Shown here: positions 6,823 to 11,657 of the stretch, in pieces | Position numbering within the stretch: position 1 is the first letter of the stretch | Layout of the letters: each line of letters opens with the position of its first letter | Source of the DNA: Bordetella parapertussis | GTDB taxonomy: Bacteria > Pseudomonadota > Gammaproteobacteria > Burkholderiales > Burkholderiaceae_B | Length of the DNA stretch: 11,657 nucleotides | Direction of reading: 5' to 3' | NCBI GenBank assembly: GCA_945872285.1 | Contig: CAMBZR010000090.1 | Location: 1-11,657, forward strand | Notes under the pieces: generated by a model | Database searches by the model: none | What the model was told of the DNA's origin: nothing | The model's input: only the letters and a program-made list of their open reading frames with translations | Translations under genes and position numbers: made by a program

Positions 6823-7800
6823 ATGACCAAAAAGACTATCGCGATTGTTGGCGCGGGCCTCGCGGGCTTAAGCTGTGCGGCTCGGCTCAAAGAGCTTGGC
6901 CATCACGTAGCGCTTTTTGAAAAAAGTCGTGGGCCCGCCGGGCGCATGAGCACCAAGCGCGGTGAGGATTGGGCTGCCGACCACGGTGCCCAGTACTTCA
7001 CAGCACGAGATCCACTGTTTATTGAACAAGTGAAAAAGTGGGTAGCCGAGCAAGTGGTTGCACTCTGGACACCTGAAATCAAAGTGTTTGAAGCGAATCA
7101 ATGGACAACTTTTCAGTCACAAGATCTGCGCTATGTAGGGACACCTGGAATGAATACCCCCGCCAAGCAGCTAGCCAAGGGACTCGTGCTTCACGCGAGC
7201 CAAACGATTGATGAGCTGGCTCAAAAAAACGGACAGTGGTTTTTACATAGCGCAGAAACAGGCGCTATCGCTCAAGGGTTTGATGAACTGATCCTGGCAA
7301 TCCCCGGACCTCAGGCCCTTACCCTTGCACAGCACCTTGATCCCAACATTCAAGCGATTGCGGGTCAGTCAAACATGAAGGGGTGCTGGACGCTGATGGC
7401 GCGCTTTGAACATCAGCCAAAGGTGTCCTTTGAGGCTGCGTTTGTCAATCAAGAGATTATTAGTTGGGTTGCCAGAAATTCGTCTAAACCTCTACGCACA
7501 GGGCAAGAGTCGTGGACAATCCAAGCGAACCCACTCTGGAGCCAAGAGTTTATCGAGCTAAGCAAAGAAGACGTGGCAGATCAGATGTTGGCGTGCGCAA
7601 AAAAATTAGGCCTAGATTGCACAGGTGCTGAGATTTCTATGCATCGTTGGCGCTACGCCAGCGGTTCGACGACTGCGACGCTGGGCTTTTATACGAATCC
7701 CGCGCTGCAGCTAAGCCTCTGTGGCGATTGGTTAAATGGCGGTCGAGTTGAAGGCGCATGGTTAAGCGGCTACCACCTCGCAAATCAATTTGCTGAGTAA
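6823..7800 (+). CDS. Renalase-like NAD(P)/FAD-dependent oxidoreductase (COG3380 type)
   Basis: This 325-residue flavoprotein has an N-terminal dinucleotide-binding fold (IAIVGAGLAGLSCAARL, glycines at residues 10-15, with Glu33 in ALFEKSRGPAGRMST for the FAD ribose). The HGAQYFTARD stretch at 54-63 and the C-terminal FAD motif CGDWLNGGRVEGAWLSG are typical of the renalase-like COG3380 group. A characterised bacterial renalase oxidises non-productive 2- and 6-dihydro isomers of NAD(P)H back to NAD(P)+; whether this protein does the same is inference. The ATG at 6823 was preferred over an in-frame TTG at 6766 because the Rossmann motif begins directly after it and it lies one base past the AlkB stop. 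Tight linkage to AlkB suggests shared expression. The gene ends 46 bp before a strong hairpin. Confidence 0.85.
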   Translation: MTKKTIAIVGAGLAGLSCAARLKELGHHVALFEKSRGPAGRMSTKRGEDWAADHGAQYFTARDPLFIEQVKKWVAEQVVALWTPEIKVFEANQWTTFQSQDLRYVGTPGMNTPAKQLAKGLVLHASQTIDELAQKNGQWFLHSAETGAIAQGFDELILAIPGPQALTLAQHLDPNIQAIAGQSNMKGCWTLMARFEHQPKVSFEAAFVNQEIISWVARNSSKPLRTGQESWTIQANPLWSQEFIELSKEDVADQMLACAKKLGLDCTGAEISMHRWRYASGSTTATLGFYTNPALQLSLCGDWLNGGRVEGAWLSGYHLANQFAE

Positions 7801-7846
7801 GAACTTAACGCATACAAGGGTACTGTAGTCGCCGTTCAGCTTTTTA

Positions 7847-7883
7847 TTGAGTTGCGTGAGCGAAGACTCGTCACGCAACTCAA
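7847..7883. terminator. Perfect 13-bp hairpin between convergent genes, possible terminator without U-tract
   Basis: TTGAGTTGCGTGA (7847-7859) and its exact reverse complement (7871-7883) enclose an 11-base loop. The element lies between the stops of the renalase-like gene (7800) and the convergent synthase-like gene (7887), where a bidirectional terminator is expected. However, neither strand has a T-run directly after the stem: the only T5 tract (7841-7845) precedes the stem on the plus strand and so reads as an A-run after it on the minus strand. It may therefore act as an mRNA 3'-end stabiliser or as a non-canonical terminator. Confidence 0.5.
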
Positions 7884-7886
7884 CAC

Positions 7887-10085
7887 TCACCGGACAATCG
7901 GCGCAATGCTGCTGAACTGGTCCGTCCACAATCTCAACCCCGTTTGGTCGACAGGCTCGTATCTGAGCAAACGACCCTGATCGTCTCGAATTTCGCGATT
8001 GATCGAGGGGTACGCCTTCAGGTAGGCCTGATCACGTGTCATGATGAAGTGCAGGTTTCTTCTCACGTTGCGCACCTCATCTAAATTCTGATATTTATGA
8101 CGGTGAGCCATACCCAACACCTCGGCTTGGGCCTTCACAATAGGGTAAAGATTCAAATAGCCGTTGGTGATGTTGATCGCGATGTGACCATCCGGTTTAA
8201 GGTGATCGCGATAAATCTGAAACGCCTCACGTGTCAACAAATGGATCGGCACCGATCCGCCTGTGAAAGCATCCAGCACAATCACGTCGTACAACTTGTC
8301 TTTGGGCAGCTGCTCCATGCGCAGCCTGGCATCACCTAACAAAATATTTTTCTCACCCGCTTTACACGTCGATAAGTTGTCAAACCACTCCTGCGCAATC
8401 CGTACGGCCGCAGGGTTGATTTCATAGAAGTCATAGGCATCGGCTTGGCGCGCGTAGTTGGCCAAGGTGCCAGCACCCAAACCAATCAAGGCAACCGAAA
8501 GCGACGGTTTTTGGCTCATTGCCCACTGCAAAGTCTCGCCGATACCGCTGTCTCGCGCATAATAAGTGGTCGGCACATGACGAAGCGCGTCAGAAAGAAA
8601 CTGCTGACCATGAGTCACATTACCGCTGAAAAAAACGCGGTCATTACGCTCGGGCTCCGACGCAAACCGTCGCTCTTTCACGGCGACCGTGCCATAAAAA
8701 TTTCGGACTTGGTTAAGTAAAACCTCGGTACGGTCGCCCTTATGGACGTCGCGCCAAGACCATGGGTTTTCCATGACAAACAACAAAGCCACCATGACCA
8801 CTGCCGTCAAAGCACCCGCCGCCTGACGCACACGACCAGAGGCGTGCCCCTCAAAGCGAAACAACACATGGCACGCCAACAAGGCCACCAAGATCAACGC
8901 CATCAACCACTCGAAGTAATCGTCAAAGAATTGAGTGGCCACGAGGGTCACGAACAAGCCCCCGCATGCCCCCCCAATCGACATGCACAGATAAAACTCG
9001 GTCAATCGACGCGTATCCACCGGCCTGCGGCGATACAACTCACCATGGCACAGCATGCACACCACAAACAACAAAGCGTAATGCGACCAACGCACTTCGT
9101 TGACGCCGTACTCCCATTGAATACCGAGCCAACTCGGTATATCGCTCAACCCTGAAGACGCCAGCAACAAAACCAGCGTGAGAGACGCAAACAACTTGGG
9201 GCGATACCACCGAGGGTGGTCAAACGTCAGGATAAAAGTAACCAAATACAAACCTAGCGTCGCCACCCAGAGCCCCGGCTCGGGGGCCACATCGTGGCTG
9301 ATCTGATCAGTAGTCGCAATAAAAACCAATGAAGCCAAGGCCGGCAAAGCCACCCATGACAGGCGCTGGGCCAACGAAGGCTTGAGCGCACTGACCGCGC
9401 TCCGTTGTTTGGCTGGTACACCGTCTGCAGCCTCAGAGGGGCCTGCGCAGACCGGAGACTTGTTTTGCCACGCACCCAACGCCACTGGCAAACAAAGCAA
9501 GGCAAACACCCAAAAGCCAGCCGTCCAAAGACGGCCCATTTCCTGCTGCTCGAGCCAAGGCTCTAGCACATACGGAAAAGACAACAGGGCCAAGAACGAA
9601 CCCACATTAGACAAAGCGTACAAACGGAAAACTGAGGAGGAGTGTGCCGTGCTGGTGAACCAATGCTGAACCAAAGGCCCGGTGGTCGCCAAACAGAAGT
9701 ACGGCAAACCCACACTGGCCCCCAAAATCAGCAACACCTGAAAAACAGGTGAATCGGGTGACTCAGGTCGAAGCTCTGTACTGGGCAGCACTCTAGACGC
9801 CAACAAGGCCGCCAGCACCAACAAGACCACATGGATACGCGCCTGCGTTTTTCGCGAGGGCAAAGAGGCCAAAGCATGGGCATACAGGTAGCCCAAGCAC
9901 AACAGACTTTGAAAAAACAGCATGGCCGTCGTCCAAACTGCTGGGCTGCCGCCAAACCATGGAAGGATTTGTTTGCTCAACAGGGGCTGAACCTGAAACA
10001 ACAAAAAAGCGCTCGTAAATATCGTCAGCGCAAAGGGCAAGAAACTCCACGGATTGGGAGATTGGCTTGGTAGAGGATGGGTCAT
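7887..10085 (-). CDS. Fused polytopic membrane protein / spermidine-synthase-like SAM-binding protein
   Basis: This protein has 732 residues from the ATG at 10085; a GTG two codons upstream (10091) is also possible, and neither has a good ribosome site. Numbering here counts from the GTG. The first ~440 residues contain about 13 hydrophobic segments, starting with WSFLPFALTIFTSAFLLFQVQPLLSK, the usual opening of the so-called fused MFS/spermidine synthase family. Residues ~455-690 form a class I methyltransferase-like fold: GNVTHGQQFL (490-499), VALIGLGAGTLA (533-544), the acidic FYEINP (555-560), LLGDAR (584-589) and VIVLDAFTGGSVPIHLL (604-619). Two aspartates typical of true aminopropyltransferases, in GGGDG and in D-x-x-D-P, are absent. 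Decarboxylated-SAM transfer to putrescine is therefore doubtful, and the real reaction is unknown. The gene stands alone, convergent with the oxidoreductase and divergent from the amidase. Confidence 0.88.
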   Translation of the reverse strand: MTHPLPSQSPNPWSFLPFALTIFTSAFLLFQVQPLLSKQILPWFGGSPAVWTTAMLFFQSLLCLGYLYAHALASLPSRKTQARIHVVLLVLAALLASRVLPSTELRPESPDSPVFQVLLILGASVGLPYFCLATTGPLVQHWFTSTAHSSSVFRLYALSNVGSFLALLSFPYVLEPWLEQQEMGRLWTAGFWVFALLCLPVALGAWQNKSPVCAGPSEAADGVPAKQRSAVSALKPSLAQRLSWVALPALASLVFIATTDQISHDVAPEPGLWVATLGLYLVTFILTFDHPRWYRPKLFASLTLVLLLASSGLSDIPSWLGIQWEYGVNEVRWSHYALLFVVCMLCHGELYRRRPVDTRRLTEFYLCMSIGGACGGLFVTLVATQFFDDYFEWLMALILVALLACHVLFRFEGHASGRVRQAAGALTAVVMVALLFVMENPWSWRDVHKGDRTEVLLNQVRNFYGTVAVKERRFASEPERNDRVFFSGNVTHGQQFLSDALRHVPTTYYARDSGIGETLQWAMSQKPSLSVALIGLGAGTLANYARQADAYDFYEINPAAVRIAQEWFDNLSTCKAGEKNILLGDARLRMEQLPKDKLYDVIVLDAFTGGSVPIHLLTREAFQIYRDHLKPDGHIAINITNGYLNLYPIVKAQAEVLGMAHRHKYQNLDEVRNVRRNLHFIMTRDQAYLKAYPSINREIRDDQGRLLRYEPVDQTGLRLWTDQFSSIAPIVR

Positions 10086-10163
10086 GATCACGCGTTGACT
10101 GGGGGCTGTGAATAAATTTTTTTAGTTTTGGCCGCCTATTCACCTCTTATTTGAGGGGCCGTC

Positions 10164-10191
10164 ATGCTAGGCGCAGCGTGAATCGTACCAA
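10164..10191 (-). promoter_or_regulatory. Weak candidate promoter for the synthase-like gene
   Basis: On the minus strand TTGGTA (10191-10186) and TAGCAT (10169-10164) are separated by 16 bases, each matching four of six consensus positions. This would give a leader of about 70 bases. The assignment is tentative, because similar matches arise by chance in AT-rich DNA. Confidence 0.22.
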
Positions 10192-10307
10192 ACTTCAACC
10201 TCGTCTGAACTACCGGCCCACTAGGCACCCAATAAATTTCCCACAAAATTGGCAAAGTCACAAAAAGTCGTACCGAGATTTGTTGAGCTTTAAATACTTG
10301 AAAAAAT

Positions 10308-10363
10308 AACGGTTTGACAGGGCGAGGTTCTGTAATACGATGTTTTGCAGAATGCAAACCGTT
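10308..10363. repeat. Inverted repeat with 9-bp perfect arms flanking the amidase promoter
   Basis: AACGGTTTG at 10308-10316 is the exact reverse complement of CAAACCGTT at 10355-10363. The left arm overlaps the -35 box and the right arm lies just after the expected transcription start. This layout suits a pair of operator half-sites or a looping repressor. A chance occurrence is not excluded. Confidence 0.4.
10314..10341 (+). promoter_or_regulatory. Probable sigma70 promoter of the amidase gene
   Basis: A perfect TTGACA (10314-10319) is followed after 16 bases by TACGAT (10336-10341), four of six matches to the -10 consensus. Transcription would begin near 10348, giving a leader of roughly 57 bases before the GTG start. 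Confidence 0.55.
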
Positions 10364-10380
10364 TTATCTCGTGCACTCGG

Positions 10381-10392
10381 GATATCGATATC
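10381..10392. repeat. 12-bp perfect palindrome (GATATC repeated in tandem)
   Basis: GATATCGATATC is both a tandem repeat and a perfect palindrome. It ends two bases before the AGG-type ribosome site (about 10393-10396) and 12 bases before the GTG start of the amidase. It could be a protein-binding site in the leader, but nothing identifies a ligand. Confidence 0.35.
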
Positions 10393-10404
10393 AAGGCAAC
10401 TACC

Positions 10405-11657
10405 GTGAACCCTCTTAGCGCAACAGCAATCGAACTCGCCCAAGCCTATCGCACCCGAACGCTCTCGCCAGTTGAAGCGACCAAGGCGGTTCTAGACGCC
10501 ATCCCTGACTTCGACGGTCTCAATGCTTTTTGTCATCTGAATCCAGAACTGGCGCTGAGCGCGGCGCGCGCCTCTGAGCAACGCTACAACGCGGGCGCAC
10601 CGCTTTCTGGCTTGGATGGCGTACCCATCGGCATCAAGGATTTGCTCGTCACGAAAGGCATGCCCACTAGAAGAGGGTCGCTGACAACCTCGGCCGATGA
10701 TCCCTGCGACGCGGATGCGCCAGCGGTTGCACGCTTGCGCGAAGCCGGCGCGGTGATTCTAGGCAAAACAACAACACCAGAATTTGGCTGGAAAGGTATT
10801 ACTGATTCTGCGCTTGCAGGTACGACAAGAAACCCTTGGAAGCCCACTCATACACCCGGTGGTTCTAGTGGTGGCTCTGCTGTACAGGTTGCTTGCGGAC
10901 TGGGGCCCATATCTATCGGCACCGATGGTGCCGGTTCGATTCGCATCCCATCAAGCTACACCGGAGTCTTCGGCCATAAGGCAAGTTATGGCCGTGTACC
11001 CGCCTGGCCCACGAGCCAGGTCGGCACACTTGCCAATATCGGCCCCATGACCAGAACGGTGGCGGATGCGGCACTCACGTTGTCGATTATTTCAAAATGG
11101 GATGCAAGAGACTGGAACGCGCTACCCCAGCAAGAGATGAATTGGGCGGATTTGCCCAGCACGGGGCTCAAGGGTCTGCGCATTGCCTACAGCCCTGACT
11201 TAGGCTTTGGCGGAGTCGACCCAGACGTCACTGCGCTTGTAAAAGCAGCTGTTGAAAAAATGGCTGAACTTGGTGCGTACGTCTCTGAAATCACCCCACC
11301 CATCGGCGACATGAATGACACCATTGATGTGCTGTGGCAGTCGGGTTGTGCGTACGGCCAACGCAACATGACTGAAGCACAACTGAATGTCTTAGAGCCC
11401 GGGCTGCGCGAAGCGGCCGACCGTGGGCGTGCCTACACCTTGCCGCAGTATCTAAAAGCCGCCGAAGAGCGCAGTGCGTTCGGTGCACGCATGCGCGAGT
11501 TTCATACTAACTGGGATCTGCTTGTGCTGCCCACCATGCCGGGCACCGCATTTGAAGTCAACCAACTCGGCCCCAAACAGGCAGACGGCTCGATTGGCAG
11601 CGCCTGGCGCATTTGGAATCCTTTTTGTTATCTGTTCAACCTGACGATGCAACCCGC
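10405..11657 (+). CDS. Amidase-signature family hydrolase, 3' partial
   Basis: The frame stays open from GTG 10405 to the end of the window (417 codons), so the C-terminus is missing; family members usually have about 450-500 residues. The Ser-cisSer-Lys triad is complete: Lys78 in GVPIGIKDLL, Ser154 in PGGSSGGSA and the nucleophile Ser178 in GTDGAGSIRIPSS, with the usual 24-residue spacing between the serines. KASYGRVPAW (192-201) follows, as in the family. The protein hydrolyses an amide or aryl-amide substrate in the cytoplasm, as there is no signal peptide; the substrate is unknown. Use as GatA of the tRNA amidotransferase is unlikely, as no gatB or gatC is adjacent and the gene has its own promoter, although gatC/gatB beyond the edge cannot be checked. 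GTG was chosen because AAGG lies about 8 bases upstream and a stop (10333-10335) closes the frame with no ATG between. Confidence 0.9.
   Translation, partial: MNPLSATAIELAQAYRTRTLSPVEATKAVLDAIPDFDGLNAFCHLNPELALSAARASEQRYNAGAPLSGLDGVPIGIKDLLVTKGMPTRRGSLTTSADDPCDADAPAVARLREAGAVILGKTTTPEFGWKGITDSALAGTTRNPWKPTHTPGGSSGGSAVQVACGLGPISIGTDGAGSIRIPSSYTGVFGHKASYGRVPAWPTSQVGTLANIGPMTRTVADAALTLSIISKWDARDWNALPQQEMNWADLPSTGLKGLRIAYSPDLGFGGVDPDVTALVKAAVEKMAELGAYVSEITPPIGDMNDTIDVLWQSGCAYGQRNMTEAQLNVLEPGLREAADRGRAYTLPQYLKAAEERSAFGARMREFHTNWDLLVLPTMPGTAFEVNQLGPKQADGSIGSAWRIWNPFCYLFNLTMQP

Larger units (their letters stand above)
10086..10404. other. 319-bp divergent intergenic region with promoters and symmetrical elements, no gene
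   Basis: This AT-richer gap separates the synthase-like gene (leftward) from the amidase (rightward). I see no convincing coding frame. It holds a probable rightward sigma70 promoter (10314-10341), a weaker leftward promoter candidate (10164-10191), a pair of 9-bp inverted arms around the rightward promoter (10308-10316 and 10355-10363) and a 12-bp palindrome (10381-10392) just before the amidase ribosome site. Confidence 0.7.

Noticed and set aside
1..11657. tRNA or rRNA genes, CRISPR arrays, insertion sequences, prophage or defence genes
   Set aside because: I looked for repeated spacer-like units, transposase or integrase motifs and cloverleaf-like segments and saw none; every long stretch is explained by housekeeping or metabolic genes.

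Overview
The window looks like ordinary chromosome from a Gram-negative betaproteobacterium, most likely Burkholderiales and perhaps Alcaligenaceae-like. The grounds are gene content and base composition (roughly half GC by eye): a Bug/TctC-type periplasmic binding protein, a MmgE/PrpD protein, a mandelate-racemase-type enolase-superfamily enzyme, a pair of half-size CHR chromate-transporter proteins and an amidase-signature enzyme. This combination is common in that order. No tRNA, rRNA, CRISPR array, insertion sequence or prophage is visible.

Left part (1-5927). A 5'-truncated enolase-superfamily gene on the plus strand ends tail to tail with a minus-strand block, overlapping it by 4 bases at the stop codons. 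In transcription order the minus-strand genes are: an orphan TctC/Bug solute-binding protein (5927-4938), a periplasmic MltB-like lytic transglycosylase (4810-3623), a MmgE/PrpD protein (3490-2117), and two half-size CHR proteins (2099-1524 and 1527-934). The last three are tightly packed and probably form one operon. It starts at a TTGACA promoter near 3515-3544 that lies inside an inverted repeat. The enolase-superfamily, PrpD and TctC proteins suggest uptake and breakdown of an unidentified organic acid; that link is inference.

Middle part (5928-7886). Two plus-strand genes separated by a single base encode an AlkB-type 2-oxoglutarate dioxygenase (alkylation repair) and a renalase-like FAD oxidoreductase of the COG3380 type. 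A perfect 13-bp inverted repeat lies between the second of these and the convergent gene that follows.

Right part (7887-11657). A long minus-strand gene encodes a polytopic membrane domain fused to a spermidine-synthase-like SAM-binding domain. A 319-bp divergent intergenic region follows, with a good sigma70-type promoter, flanking 9-bp inverted arms and a 12-bp palindrome. The last gene is an amidase-signature hydrolase on the plus strand, cut by the window end.

I found no clearly undescribed system. The points most worth a second look are the non-standard active-site residues of the enolase-superfamily protein, the PrpD-CHR-CHR operon, the AlkB-oxidoreductase pair, the non-canonical residues of the fused synthase-like protein and the symmetrical elements upstream of the amidase.
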